Source: Candidatus Pseudothioglobus aerophilus (GTDB taxonomy: Bacteria; Pseudomonadota; Gammaproteobacteria; PS1; Pseudothioglobaceae). From it: a stretch of 64,000 nucleotides of DNA. Each line of letters starts with the position of its first letter. The stretch's first letter is position 1. Where the stretch lies: assembly GCA_014384565.1 (NCBI GenBank), contig JACNFO010000024.1, positions 1-64,000 of the forward strand. The letters are read 5' to 3'. The notes beneath the pieces were generated by a model. It did not search any database, was not told the DNA's origin, and saw nothing but the letters and a program-made list of their open reading frames with translations. The translations under genes were made by a program, and so were the position numbers. Shown here one piece after another: positions 12,021-24,199 of this stretch.

Positions 12021-13475
12021 ATGCAAAAGTCAAAATTCAACAGCCTTATCAATCAAGGCTTTAATCATATCCCTCTTTCTAAAGAGGTTGTTATTGATAC
12101 AGCAACGCCTCTAGCTTTGTATCTTAAGCTTGCTAACAATCCTTATAGTTACTTTTTAGAATCTGTTCAAGGCGGTGAAAAATGGGGTCGATATTCATTT
12201 ATTGGGTTAGCTGCTGAAACAGTAATTAAAGTTTACAACTATGAAGTTCAAGTTGAAAAAAATGGAAAATTAATTCAAGAGAAGTTGGTAGAGGATCCGC
12301 TTGCGTGGATTGAAGAATACCAAAATCAATTTAAAGTTCCACAGTTAGATAGTCTGCCAGATTTTAATGGTGGATTAGTTGGATACTTTGGATATGAAAT
12401 AGTTCGTTATATAGAGCCAAAACTGGCGCATATAAATAAAACTGATGAGCTAAATGTTCCAGATATTTTATTAATGGTTTCAAATGATCTTTTGGTAGTT
12501 GATAATTTAACTAGTAAAGTGCACATAATTACTCATGTTAATCCTAATGAAGAGTCATTTGAAAAGGGCCTTAGAAAGCTTAGTTTGATTGAAGCTAATA
12601 TTAAGAAATCATTTGAATATTCATCTACTCCTTCCGAAAATATAAAGTCAGAAGATTTTGTATCAAGCTTTGGCAGAGAAAATTATATAAGTGCAGTTGA
12701 AAAAGTTCAAAAATACATTAAAGCTGGGGATGTAATGCAGGTTGTTCCATCTCAACGATTAAGCTGTGCATTTAAGTCAAATCCTGTTGAGCTTTACCGG
12801 CAATTAAGAATACTTAACCCTTCTCCATATATGTATTTTCTTAATTTAAATGGCTTTGCAATAGTTGGCTCCTCACCTGAAATATTAACACGTGTGGATA
12901 ACAATAGTATTGCAACTATCCGGCCTATAGCAGGAACTCGCTCAAGAGGAAAAACACTTGAAGAGGACCTTAAGCTAGAGGAAGATCTTTTATCAGATGA
13001 AAAAGAAATTGCTGAACATTTAATGTTAATTGATCTTGGCAGAAATGATTTAGGCAGAATTGCTAAAACTGGAAGTGTTACTCTTACAGATAAAATGTTT
13101 ATAGAGCGTTACTCGCATGTTATGCATATTGTTTCAAATGTGGAATGTGAATTAAAACAGAATATGAGCTCTATTGATGTTCTTAGAGCTACTTTCCCAG
13201 CGGGTACATTAAGCGGCGCACCAAAAGTAAGGGCAATGGAAATTATTGATGAAGTTGAAGATTTAAAGCGTAATATTTATTCTGGAGCTATTGGTAATTT
13301 ATCGTGGCATGGAGGAATGGACCTTGCAATAGCTATTAGAACCGCTATTGTTAAAGATCAGAGGCTATATATCCAAGCTGGAGCAGGAATTGTTTATGAT
13401 TCCTTGCCTGAAATGGAGTGGCAAGAAACTATGGATAAAGCACAGGCTCTAATTAAGGCTGCACAAAATATTTAA
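12021..13475 (+). CDS. trpE: Anthranilate synthase component I
   Basis: Chorismate-binding family: TIRPIAGTRSRGKT, HLMLIDLGRNDLGRI, FPAGTLSGAPKVRAMEIID. Confidence 0.93.
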   Translation: MQKSKFNSLINQGFNHIPLSKEVVIDTATPLALYLKLANNPYSYFLESVQGGEKWGRYSFIGLAAETVIKVYNYEVQVEKNGKLIQEKLVEDPLAWIEEYQNQFKVPQLDSLPDFNGGLVGYFGYEIVRYIEPKLAHINKTDELNVPDILLMVSNDLLVVDNLTSKVHIITHVNPNEESFEKGLRKLSLIEANIKKSFEYSSTPSENIKSEDFVSSFGRENYISAVEKVQKYIKAGDVMQVVPSQRLSCAFKSNPVELYRQLRILNPSPYMYFLNLNGFAIVGSSPEILTRVDNNSIATIRPIAGTRSRGKTLEEDLKLEEDLLSDEKEIAEHLMLIDLGRNDLGRIAKTGSVTLTDKMFIERYSHVMHIVSNVECELKQNMSSIDVLRATFPAGTLSGAPKVRAMEIIDEVEDLKRNIYSGAIGNLSWHGGMDLAIAIRTAIVKDQRLYIQAGAGIVYDSLPEMEWQETMDKAQALIKAAQNI

Positions 13476-13595
13476 CCTATTCATTGGTTTATTTTTTATA
13501 GTTGAATTTCAGATATATAATTGTTAAAAGCTAAAAGTTGGTATTGAAATTGTTTGTAAAATAGATCAGTAAATTTCATATTTTTTTTCGGATAA

Positions 13596-16500
13596 ATGAG
13601 TTCTGTGGATTTTGTTCACCTTCAATGTCAAAGTGAGTATTCTGTAAAGAATAGCTTAGTTCGTGTTTCAAAACTTATAGATAGCGTTAAAGAAGCAGGT
13701 ATGAAAAGTATTGCTCTAACTGACGACATGAGCCTTTTTTCTGCGATTAAATTTTATCAAAAAGCTACTAATGCTGGCATCAAACCTATTATTGGCGCAA
13801 AAATATCCGTAGATTTTGATTTAGGTCATTATGAAGTGCTCTTGCTTTGTCAAAACCACGAGGGCTATTTAAATCTTTCAGAGCTTATTTCCAAGGCCTA
13901 CCTTAATGAGCAAGGAATTTCAATTGTTAGTGTTACAGAAGAGCAATTAATTTCTCACCAAAAGGGCTTGCTTATGATTGCAACTCCAATCAACTCAGAC
14001 ATATCTCAACTACTTTTGACAAATGAGCTAGAACTTGCCCATACTAAAGCTAAACACTGGCAATCTATTTTTAAAGATCGATATTATATTTCGGCACAAA
14101 GAACTGATAGACATTCAGATGAAAATCTTCTTAACCTTACTATTGAATTAGGATTGAAGTTAAATATCCCGGTTGTTGCGACTAATGATGTGCAGTTTCT
14201 AAGCAAAAGTGATTTTGATGCCCATGAAGCTAGGATCTGCATAGCCGAGGGAGGGCTCTTAGATGACTCCAGGCGTTTAAAATTTTTTAGTAATAGTCAA
14301 TACCTTAAGACTGCCAATGAAATGTCTGAACTATTTAAAGACTATCCTCAGCTAATAGCAAATGCTTCTGAAGTTGCCAAAAGATGTAACTTACACTTTA
14401 AATTATTCGAAAAGAATTACCTCCCAGCCTTTCCAACACCTAAAGGAAAGTCTATAGCTGAATTTTTTAGTGAGGAGTCAAATAAAGGTCTTCAAGTAAG
14501 GCTTAAAGGCCTTAATGTAAATGAAAAGAGTTATTTTGATAGGCTTAATTTTGAATTATCCGTAATCCTTGAAATGGATTTTCCAGGTTACTTTTTAATT
14601 GTCTCTGATTTTATAAGATGGGCTAAAGAAAATGGAATTCCAGTTGGTCCAGGTAGGGGCTCAGGAGCTGGCTCTCTTGTGGCATGGGCACTTTCTATCA
14701 CCAATGTTGACCCTATTCAGCACGATCTTTTATTTGAGCGTTTTTTAAATCCTGAGCGAATCTCTATGCCTGATTTTGATATTGATTTTTGCACAGATCG
14801 TCGAGATGAAGTTATTGCTTATGTTTCGAATAAATATGGCTCAGAAAAAGTATCACAGATTATTACTTATGGAACCATGGCAGCTAAAGGCGTAGTAAGA
14901 GACGTAGGTAGGGTATTAGGGCATCCATATGGTTTCAGTGACCAGATCTCTAAGATGATACCAAATGAATTAAAAATGACTTTAGGTAAGGCATTAGAGG
15001 ATTCCAATGAATTGAAAGCAAGATATGATTCAGAGGAAAGTGTTTCAACACTGATTGATCTATCTCAAGATTTAGAAGGCCTCATTAGGAATGTTGGCAC
15101 CCACGCTGGTGGCGTTGTTATTGCGCCAAGTAAAATTAGTGATTTTTGCCCAATTTATAAAGGATCCGATGAGTCAGATGTTGTTGTTTCTCAATTTGAT
15201 AAAGATGATGTTGAGGCTGTAGGGCTTGTAAAATTTGACTTTTTGGGATTATCAAACCTAACCGTAATAGATAAAGCGGTAAAAATTATAGCTAAAAAAG
15301 GCTTAAGTGAGGGCTTGATTGATATTGATACACTTAAGCTTGATGATCCAAAGGTATTTAAGTTACTCCAAGATTGTAATACTACTGGAGTTTTTCAGCT
15401 TGAATCAGATGGTATGCGAGGCTATTTAAAGAAGCTTAAGGCTGACTCTTTTGAAGATATTGTTGCTATGCTAGCGCTTTATAGACCAGGCCCACTAGAT
15501 GCTGGCATGGTGGATGATTACATACAAGTTAAACATGGGGCAAAAGTAAGGTATCCACATAAGATGTTAGAGGAAATTTTAAAGCCCACAAATGGGGTAT
15601 TTCTATATCAAGAGCAAGTAATGAAATCTGCTCAAGTTATGGCTGGCTACTCTTTAGGTGGTGCAGATATTTTACGCCGCGCAATGGGTAAGAAGAAAGT
15701 GGAGGAAATGGCAGAGCAGCGTGAAGTATTTGTCAAGGGAGCGGCTGAAAAAAATATTGAAGAGAGTAAGGCAAATGAAATTTTTGATCTTATTGATAAG
15801 TTTTCAGGTTACGGATTTAACAAATCTCACTCAGTTGCTTACGCCTATATTTCATATCAAACAGCATGGCTTAAAGCTCATTTTCCAGCTCCATTTATGG
15901 CTGCTGTTCTTTCAGGAGTTATGGATGATACTGACCGTGTTGCGTTTATAGTTGGAGAGTCTAAGAAAAATGGCGTTGTAGTTATAGCGCCTGATATTAA
16001 TCAGTCTGAGTATGAATTTAGTATTACTGATAATAAAACAATAGTATATGGGCTAGGGGCTATTAAAGGTGTTGGAGAAGCACTTGTCAAAGCGATAGTT
16101 ATAGAGAGAGAAAAAAATGGAAAATATTCTGATATTTTTGATTTGTGTTTTCGAGTAGAAAAAAAGTTTTTAAATCGAAGGGCTATCGAAGCTCTAATAT
16201 ACAGTGGAGCTTTTGATTTATTTGATATTAAGAGGGCAACATTAATTGCGACTTATCCAAGAGCAGTTAAGCAAGCAGAGCAAAGACAAAGCGATTCATC
16301 AAAAGGTCAAGATAGCCTTTTTGCAGAAGTGGATAGCCATACTGAGTACGAAAAAAATTATATAAAAGGAGAGTTTCTCTCGTTTAAAGATGTAATGAAG
16401 TTTGAAAAAAATGTAATGGGTTACTATCTAGAGCGCCACCCTACAGATTGGTATAAATCAGATTTAAAATCAATAGTTTGCACGCTTCCAAAAGATTTGA

Positions 16501-17006
16501 TATTTAGAAATAATCGAGAAGTGAGGGTTCTTTCGCTGATCTCTGACATTGTCTATAGAAATACAAGAAGAGGCCAAATGGCAAGCCTGACTCTTGAAGA
16601 TGGAGAGAAAAGAATTAATGCTGCGGTCTTTTCACAAAAACTTGCAGAAAATAGCGAACATATATTATTAGATGAAGTGGTTGTAGTTTCTGGAAAGGTA
16701 AGTAAAGATTTCAGAGAGCATTGGCAGATTGTCGTCGACCGCATAGATCCAGTGGATAGGGTTCAAATAAAATATGCTAAATATCTCAAAATTCAACTAA
16801 CAGAAGAGAATAAAAGTGAGTACCTAAAGCTGTGTGAATTATTGAAAGAATATCCAGGAAAGTGTCCAGTAATAATTGAGTATCAGTCGACTAATTCATC
16901 TGGAAAGATCCCTCTTTCTAAAGAATTTGATGTTTCATTAAATCGAGAGTTTTTAGACTCAATTGAGAAAAAATTTGGGCATCAAAAATATCAAATCCAA
17001 TATTAG
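13596..17006 (+). CDS. dnaE: DNA polymerase III subunit alpha
   Basis: PHP domain start FVHLQCQSEYSV, PVGPGRGSGAGSLVAWAL, PDFDIDFC; 1136 aa. Confidence 0.98.
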   Translation: MSSVDFVHLQCQSEYSVKNSLVRVSKLIDSVKEAGMKSIALTDDMSLFSAIKFYQKATNAGIKPIIGAKISVDFDLGHYEVLLLCQNHEGYLNLSELISKAYLNEQGISIVSVTEEQLISHQKGLLMIATPINSDISQLLLTNELELAHTKAKHWQSIFKDRYYISAQRTDRHSDENLLNLTIELGLKLNIPVVATNDVQFLSKSDFDAHEARICIAEGGLLDDSRRLKFFSNSQYLKTANEMSELFKDYPQLIANASEVAKRCNLHFKLFEKNYLPAFPTPKGKSIAEFFSEESNKGLQVRLKGLNVNEKSYFDRLNFELSVILEMDFPGYFLIVSDFIRWAKENGIPVGPGRGSGAGSLVAWALSITNVDPIQHDLLFERFLNPERISMPDFDIDFCTDRRDEVIAYVSNKYGSEKVSQIITYGTMAAKGVVRDVGRVLGHPYGFSDQISKMIPNELKMTLGKALEDSNELKARYDSEESVSTLIDLSQDLEGLIRNVGTHAGGVVIAPSKISDFCPIYKGSDESDVVVSQFDKDDVEAVGLVKFDFLGLSNLTVIDKAVKIIAKKGLSEGLIDIDTLKLDDPKVFKLLQDCNTTGVFQLESDGMRGYLKKLKADSFEDIVAMLALYRPGPLDAGMVDDYIQVKHGAKVRYPHKMLEEILKPTNGVFLYQEQVMKSAQVMAGYSLGGADILRRAMGKKKVEEMAEQREVFVKGAAEKNIEESKANEIFDLIDKFSGYGFNKSHSVAYAYISYQTAWLKAHFPAPFMAAVLSGVMDDTDRVAFIVGESKKNGVVVIAPDINQSEYEFSITDNKTIVYGLGAIKGVGEALVKAIVIEREKNGKYSDIFDLCFRVEKKFLNRRAIEALIYSGAFDLFDIKRATLIATYPRAVKQAEQRQSDSSKGQDSLFAEVDSHTEYEKNYIKGEFLSFKDVMKFEKNVMGYYLERHPTDWYKSDLKSIVCTLPKDLIFRNNREVRVLSLISDIVYRNTRRGQMASLTLEDGEKRINAAVFSQKLAENSEHILLDEVVVVSGKVSKDFREHWQIVVDRIDPVDRVQIKYAKYLKIQLTEENKSEYLKLCELLKEYPGKCPVIIEYQSTNSSGKIPLSKEFDVSLNREFLDSIEKKFGHQKYQIQY

Positions 17007-17391
17007 ATAAAACTCAAAAATTGCCTTTAATTAGTGGCTTAAAGAGCTATATTAAGGCCTTTAACTGTATTCAATTTATTGGAAGTTTTATAGGAGTTAA
17101 TTAGCTTAATTTAACTCAAAAATAAATCTTTTATTATTGAGTATGAATAGAGATTTAAATTTACCAATTTAGCCTTTAAACCCCAGTCTATAAGGGCAAA
17201 ACTTAAAAAGTTATCCGCGAATTGATAATTAAGTAGATTGTCTTCTAAAGCAGAAATAAATTCATAAATTTTTAAAAATATAAGTCATTGATTTATAACA
17301 AAAAAATTGATATGATTATTTATTAACCAAAACCATAGAAATTGTTAGTCTGAAGCTAAATTTGTATCTTAATTTTGAGATATCAACAGAG

Positions 17392-17413
17392 TTATCCACA
17401 GTATTGTGGGTAA
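17392..17413. promoter_or_regulatory. Inverted pair of DnaA-box-like 9-mers
   Basis: TTATCCACA-GTAT-TGTGGGTAA: one exact TTATCCACA box and one box on the opposite strand (TTACCCACA, one mismatch). Confidence 0.5.
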
Positions 17414-17449
17414 GTCGATTACCCCTTGATTTATAAGCATTTACTACGT

Positions 17450-18643
17450 TTAGAAAAAATATTTTGTAACTTTTTTTATTATCTTTTCTGCAATAATTTG
17501 TTTACTACTTCTATCTATTTTCTCAGTTTTTTCTTGTGATATAAAGTGAACTTCATTCTCATCTGAGTTAAACCCAATATCACTACTTGAAATATCATTT
17601 AAAATAATTGCATCACACTTCTTGTTCTTTAATTTTGCTTTTGCATTGGTAAGAAAATTTTCAGTTTCAGCTGCAAATCCAATACAGATAGGTTTATTTT
17701 TAAGCTTGCAAACACTTTCTAAAATATCTATATTTTTTGTAAGTTCAATTGCTGCTAAATTCTCATCTTTTTTAATCTTATTATGACTTATTTTTGTTGG
17801 CCTGAAATCCGCAACTGCGGCGCAGCTTATAAATAAATCTTGTGTTTTAATTTTTTTCATTACTGCGTCATACATTTCATTAGCACTAGTTATGTATATT
17901 GCTTCAGCCCTTTTTTCCACTTCAACTGATATCGATCCAATTATTAGTGTTGTTTCTGCTCCAGCTTGGATGCATGCATGAGCAAGGGCCATGCCCATTT
18001 TTCCGCTACTATGATTTGATATATACCGAACTGGATCTATTGCTTCAAGAGTTCCGCCAATGGTTATGAGAACTTTTTTTCCACTAAGAGAGCTATTTAA
18101 AAATATATTGGCTACCTGTTTTGCAATTTCTGTTGGCTCTGCTAGTCTGCCCTCACCCACATCACCACAAGCTTGCTCCCCAAATCCTGGATTTATTGTT
18201 ACCACACCTCTATTATTAAGTATCTTGAGATTTTCTTTAATTGCTTTTGATGCAAACATTTGTTGATTCATCGATGGGGCAATTAATACAGAGGCATTTG
18301 TTGCAAGAATTACCGTTGTCAGGAGGTCATCTGCCTTACCATGACAAAGTCTGGCTATCGTATTTGCTGATGCTGGAGCAATGATTACTGCGTCAGCCCA
18401 TTTTGCGAGTTCAATGTGGCCCATTGCTAGTTCTGTTTCTTTATCCCAGAGGTTGTCATGAACTTTATGTTTTGAAATGGTTTGCAGTGATAATTCACTA
18501 ACAAACTCTCTGCCTCCACTCGTAATAATGACTCTAACTTCTGCACCTAAATCTTGCAGCCTTCTAACAATGTCAGGTGATTTATAGGCAGCAATAGAGC
18601 CGCTAACACCTAAGAGAATTCTTTTATTTGTTAAGTTATTCAT
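17450..18643 (-). CDS. coaBC: Phosphopantothenoylcysteine decarboxylase / phosphopantothenate-cysteine ligase
   Basis: KRILLGVSGSIAAYK, PSMNQQMF flavoprotein domain plus C-terminal ligase domain ITIGGTLEAIDPVRYISNHSSGKMG. Confidence 0.97.
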   Translation of the reverse strand: MNNLTNKRILLGVSGSIAAYKSPDIVRRLQDLGAEVRVIITSGGREFVSELSLQTISKHKVHDNLWDKETELAMGHIELAKWADAVIIAPASANTIARLCHGKADDLLTTVILATNASVLIAPSMNQQMFASKAIKENLKILNNRGVVTINPGFGEQACGDVGEGRLAEPTEIAKQVANIFLNSSLSGKKVLITIGGTLEAIDPVRYISNHSSGKMGMALAHACIQAGAETTLIIGSISVEVEKRAEAIYITSANEMYDAVMKKIKTQDLFISCAAVADFRPTKISHNKIKKDENLAAIELTKNIDILESVCKLKNKPICIGFAAETENFLTNAKAKLKNKKCDAIILNDISSSDIGFNSDENEVHFISQEKTEKIDRSSKQIIAEKIIKKVTKYFF

Positions 18644-19683
18644 TTGATGGTGGCTCTAATTTTAATGTCACAACCTATTTGACTAACCTCAACAATGTTA
18701 AGTTTAATTTTGTCAGACATTTTTTTGAGAGGAATTTCTATCATCGGATTAGCATCACTTCCAAGTATTAATGGAGCGGTATAGATAATAAACTCATCAA
18801 TTAGCCCAGCCTCAGTCATTGCCCCATTAAGGCCGCTTCCAGCCTCTAGAAGTAAATTATTAATACCCATTTCCCCAAGTTTTTTAAGCACAGATTTTAG
18901 ATCTAACTTCCCGTTAGCAAGAATTTCTGAATTATTGTTATTTAAAATGAGAGTATTAGCATCAGAAGAAAAAATGTTAAGTGATTTATCAGTAATAATA
19001 TTATTACTGTCAACAACAACACGAAGTGGGTTTGAATCTGCATTTTCAGTTCTAACAGTCATCATCGGGTTATCGCTTTTGATTGTGCCTGAGCCTGTCA
19101 AGATGGCCTGATTTAGGCTTCGTAGCATTTGTACATCCTCTCGAGAAGCTTCAGAAGTAATCCATTTGCTCTCCCCATTCTTCATTGCTGTTCTTCCGTC
19201 AAGGCTCATTGCAATTTTTGATGTTACAAAAGGCAAGCCAGTTGTCATTCTTTTGACAAAGCCGCGATTAATTTTATTAGCTTCCTCTTCAAGCAATCCA
19301 ACTTCAACCTCGATCCCACTATCTTGAAGTACCCTCATTCCTCTTCCAGAAACTAATGGGTTTGGATCAAGCATTGCAATAAAAACTTTCTTAACTCCAG
19401 CCCTAATAAGTGCCTCAGCACAAGGCGGCGTCTTGCCAAAATGAGAGCATGGCTCAAGAGTAATATATACTTTAGTATTCTCACCTTTGTAATTAATTTT
19501 TTCTAAAGCGTTGACCTCTGCATGGGCCTCACCATATAGGCGATGGTAGTCTTGAGCAATAATTTTATCATCACGAGAAATCACACATCCCACCATTGGA
19601 TTTGCACCAACAGCTTTGCGACCAAACTGAGAAAGTTTGAGTGCGAGAGCCATACATTCCGTATCTTGATGAGTGAAAGCCAT
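18640..19683 (-). CDS. ribD: Bifunctional diaminohydroxyphosphoribosylaminopyrimidine deaminase / 5-amino-6-(5-phosphoribosylamino)uracil reductase
   Basis: HAEVNAL and TLEPCSHFGKTPPCAEALI deaminase motifs; reductase domain. Start set at MAFTHQDTECM (19683); the tracked ORF start at 19752 would overlap recA. Confidence 0.95.
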   Translation of the reverse strand: MAFTHQDTECMALALKLSQFGRKAVGANPMVGCVISRDDKIIAQDYHRLYGEAHAEVNALEKINYKGENTKVYITLEPCSHFGKTPPCAEALIRAGVKKVFIAMLDPNPLVSGRGMRVLQDSGIEVEVGLLEEEANKINRGFVKRMTTGLPFVTSKIAMSLDGRTAMKNGESKWITSEASREDVQMLRSLNQAILTGSGTIKSDNPMMTVRTENADSNPLRVVVDSNNIITDKSLNIFSSDANTLILNNNNSEILANGKLDLKSVLKKLGEMGINNLLLEAGSGLNGAMTEAGLIDEFIIYTAPLILGSDANPMIEIPLKKMSDKIKLNIVEVSQIGCDIKIRATIK

Positions 19684-19731
19684 TATAATAATTGTATATA
19701 AATTTATTATCATTTTACGCGGGAGAACGGA

Positions 19732-20781
19732 GTGGATGAAAAGAAAAAACAAGCACTACAAGTAGCACTTGGACAAATTGAAAAACAGTACGGTAAAGGG
19801 TCTGTCATGTTTTTGGGTGACGAAGAGGCGAGAAGTGATATTGAAGCTGTTTCAACGGGCAGTTTAAGCCTTGATATAGCTTTAGGAATTGGTGGCTTGC
19901 CTCGAGGTAGGGTAATAGAAATTTATGGCCCTGAGTCCTCAGGAAAAACAACTATGACTCTTCATGTTATTGCCGAAATGCAAAAATTAGGTGGTACAGC
20001 GGCATTTATTGATGCAGAGCATGCTTTAGACCCTTCTTACGCAAGAAAATTGGGCGTAAATACAGATGATCTTCTAATTTCCCAGCCTGATACTGGCGAG
20101 CAAGCTTTAGAAATTACAGATATGCTGGTTCGCTCTGGAGGTGTTGATATAGTTGTCATTGACTCAGTTGCTGCGTTAACTCCTAAAGCTGAAATTGAAG
20201 GCGAAATGGGTGCTTCGCATATGGGCTTACAAGCCAGGCTGATGTCTCAAGCACTAAGAAAGCTAACCTCCAATATTAAGCGAACTAATACTATGGTAAT
20301 CTTTATTAATCAACTTAGAATGAAGATTGGGGTGATGTTTGGCAATCCTGAAACTACAACTGGTGGAAATGCACTTAAATTTTATGCCTCCGTAAGACTT
20401 GATATTCGAAGAATTGGCGCTATTAAAAAAGGCGATGAAATTCTTGGAAATGAGACGCGCGTTAAGGTTCTCAAAAATAAGGTAGCTCCGCCATTTAAAA
20501 AGGCTGAGTTTCAAATTTTATATAATCAAGGAATCTCTAGGGAGAGTGAGATAATTGATTTAGGCGTTGAGCATGGTTTTGTTGAAAAGGCAGGTGCTTG
20601 GTATAGCGTTGAAGGGGAAAGAATTGGTCAAGGTAAGGATAATTCTCGTGACTTCCTAAAAGACAATACTAAAATGAGTCAAATGCTTGAGGCGAAAATT
20701 CGTGAGAAATTAATGAGCAAGGATAATGACGAAATACAGCCAGTAAAGAGCGATAATGACGAAACAGAGTCAGCAGAGTAA
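19732..20781 (+). CDS. recA: Recombinase RecA
   Basis: GPESSGKTT Walker [23 protein letters not shown] start. Confidence 0.99.
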   Translation: MDEKKKQALQVALGQIEKQYGKGSVMFLGDEEARSDIEAVSTGSLSLDIALGIGGLPRGRVIEIYGPESSGKTTMTLHVIAEMQKLGGTAAFIDAEHALDPSYARKLGVNTDDLLISQPDTGEQALEITDMLVRSGGVDIVVIDSVAALTPKAEIEGEMGASHMGLQARLMSQALRKLTSNIKRTNTMVIFINQLRMKIGVMFGNPETTTGGNALKFYASVRLDIRRIGAIKKGDEILGNETRVKVLKNKVAPPFKKAEFQILYNQGISRESEIIDLGVEHGFVEKAGAWYSVEGERIGQGKDNSRDFLKDNTKMSQMLEAKIREKLMSKDNDEIQPVKSDNDETESAE

Positions 20782-21181
20782 ATGCTACGCAGCCGCATTA
20801 AAGATGTTAATGAGGCGAGAGCACTCTAAATTAGAATTAAGACAAAAATTAAATCTTAAAGATTTTGATGACGCTGTCATCAATGACAGCCTCTCTTTGC
20901 TAGCTGAGCAAAAATACCAGAGCGATGAAAGGTTTTCTGAGGCTTTTATACTTATGCGCTTTAACCAAGGCAAAGGGCCTATAAAAATTTCTATGGAGCT
21001 TAAATCAAGAGGTATTAGTGAGTTTGATTTAACTTTATACAATTGGTTTGAGCTTGCAAAAGATGTTAAGAGTAAGAAATTTGGAGATAGCAGATTTTTA
21101 GACTATAAAGAAAAGGCTAGGCAAAAACGTTTTTTACAATCAAGAGGCTTTGGGTTTGATGAAATAAATCAAGCATTCTAA
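20756..21181 (+). CDS. recX: Regulatory protein RecX
   Basis: [13 protein letters not shown]...MELKSRGIS; overlaps recA 3' end by 26 bp. Confidence 0.9.
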   Translation: MTKQSQQSKCYAAALKMLMRREHSKLELRQKLNLKDFDDAVINDSLSLLAEQKYQSDERFSEAFILMRFNQGKGPIKISMELKSRGISEFDLTLYNWFELAKDVKSKKFGDSRFLDYKEKARQKRFLQSRGFGFDEINQAF

Positions 21182-21190
21182 TAAAGCTAA

Positions 21191-22321
<1,131 letters not shown>

Positions 22322-22332
22322 ATAGATTTAAT

Positions 22333-24186
22333 CTAATTCAGTGTATTTAGTTCAACTGGATTTTTAATAAAGTATTCGTCTAATAGTTCTCTTGCCAAAG
22401 GCGCTGCTTTTGAGCTACCACTGCCTGCATTTTCAACAATAATAGCAATTGCGACTTGCGGGTCTTCGATAGGTGCAAATCCAGTAAATAGAGCATGATC
22501 TCTTAATTTCTCTTCAATATCTTCAGCAATGTACTCTTCTTCTGGGTCAAGACCAAAAACCTGTGCGGTTCCGGTTTTACCCGCCAAGCTATATTTGAGT
22601 TTATTGTTAAGTCTTTTGGCTGTTCCAAATTTGCCGTATACCGTTTGCTTCATTGCTTCAATAATTAACTCCCAATTATTGATATCCTTTATAGGTATTT
22701 GCTTTGATTTTAGGTTTTGATCTTCAAATAAATCACCATTTTTTGATTGAGAATGCATCAATACTTGGGGCACTAATAGCTGACCTTTGTTTGCTATAGC
22801 TGCTGTTGCTAGGGCAAGTTGAAGCGGGCTTGCAGTCATAAAACCTTGGCCAATTCCTGTTATAAGGGTTTCTCCTCTATACCAAGGCTCGTCCTTATTA
22901 ATCTTTTTCCAGTCTCTAGAGGGAAGGATGCCGCCAAGTTCTCCTGGTAAGTCAATTCCTGTTTTTTTGCCAAATTGAAAGAATGAAAGGCTGTCATGAA
23001 TTTGATCAATGCCCATATTAAAAGCTAAATCATAGAAAAATACATCACATGACTGAGCAATAGCCTCAATCACATCTACTTTTCCATGACCAGTTCGTTT
23101 CCAGTCATTAAACTTTCTAGAATAATTATTTAATTTGTAGTATCCAGGACAAAAGGTACTATCTTTAATAGTGATATTACCTAGCTCTAAACCAGCAAGA
23201 GCAACCATTGGCTTGATAGTCGATCCAGGAGGATAGAGACCCTTAATGCTTCTATCAAAGAGTGGTAAGTCCTGATCGTTACTGAGCTTATTATATCTTT
23301 CGACTGAAATTCCATTAACAAACCAATTTGGATTAAATGAAGGGGTGCTTACTAGGCTGAGTATTGACCCATCTTTAACATTTATAAGTGCTATAACGCC
23401 TCTACTATCTCCGAGAAGTGATTCAGCCTTAAGTTGCAAGTCTATATCAATATTCAAGTAGATATCTTGCCCAGCGATAGAGGGTGTTATAATTTTAGTA
23501 TCAACAATTCGTCCAGCTACATTTCGCTCAATTTGCTTTACACCAGATTGCCCATGAAGTAGCTTTTCATATTGTTTTTCAATGCCTGTTTTGCCAACAA
23601 AATTTGTGCCATTGTAGTTTTTTTTATCATAAATACTTTTATCTGTTTTACTCATTGAAGAAACGTATCCAATGAGATGAGCGCTCGATTCACCGTAAGG
23701 ATAAACACGATGAAAATACGGCTCCACCTCAACACCAGGGCGTTGGTTTTCTAATAAAAATGAAGCAACGGATGACTCGGAGAGGTTAAATTTTACGGGT
23801 ATATTATGAAATTTTTTAAAGCGACTTAATTTTTTATTAAATTTTTTAATATCTTCGTAAGTAATTAAATCACTTATTTCCAATCCTATCAATGTTTCGT
23901 TTAAATTGATTACTTTTTCTGGAGTGATCGTCAATATATATGAAAATTCATTGGTGGCTAATATTTTCCCATTTCGATCTAGAATATCACCTCTAATTGG
24001 CGTTATAGGAAGGTTTTGCATTTGATTGCCAAGCGCTTCTTTTACATAGTAATCATGCTTAGTTATTTGAAGATTAAAGAGTCTTACTATTAAGACCAGA
24101 GTTATCGAAAGCATTATGATTGCGGAAAAAATTACTCTTGATTTGAATACTACTTTTTCGCGCTTAATGTTTCCAATTTTTTCCAT
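22333..24186 (-). CDS. mrdA: Penicillin-binding protein 2 (elongasome transpeptidase)
   Basis: TPIRGDILDRNG, PPGSTIKPM (SxxK), AGKTGTAQ; follows mreBCD. Confidence 0.96.
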   Translation of the reverse strand: MEKIGNIKREKVVFKSRVIFSAIIMLSITLVLIVRLFNLQITKHDYYVKEALGNQMQNLPITPIRGDILDRNGKILATNEFSYILTITPEKVINLNETLIGLEISDLITYEDIKKFNKKLSRFKKFHNIPVKFNLSESSVASFLLENQRPGVEVEPYFHRVYPYGESSAHLIGYVSSMSKTDKSIYDKKNYNGTNFVGKTGIEKQYEKLLHGQSGVKQIERNVAGRIVDTKIITPSIAGQDIYLNIDIDLQLKAESLLGDSRGVIALINVKDGSILSLVSTPSFNPNWFVNGISVERYNKLSNDQDLPLFDRSIKGLYPPGSTIKPMVALAGLELGNITIKDSTFCPGYYKLNNYSRKFNDWKRTGHGKVDVIEAIAQSCDVFFYDLAFNMGIDQIHDSLSFFQFGKKTGIDLPGELGGILPSRDWKKINKDEPWYRGETLITGIGQGFMTASPLQLALATAAIANKGQLLVPQVLMHSQSKNGDLFEDQNLKSKQIPIKDINNWELIIEAMKQTVYGKFGTAKRLNNKLKYSLAGKTGTAQVFGLDPEEEYIAEDIEEKLRDHALFTGFAPIEDPQVAIAIIVENAGSGSSKAAPLARELLDEYFIKNPVELNTLN

Positions 24187-24199
24187 ATCTTTAACTTAA

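Noticed and set aside
15658-15951. Alternative-frame ORF inside dnaE (97 aa)
   Set aside because: Out-of-frame within conserved polymerase sequence.
17007-17449. Calling the 17.2-kb region the chromosomal origin
   Set aside because: Only one exact DnaA box, no dnaA/dnaN/gidA/rpmH genes nearby, and highly expressed rpl/rpo genes would be head-on to replication; kept only as a candidate DnaA-binding locus.
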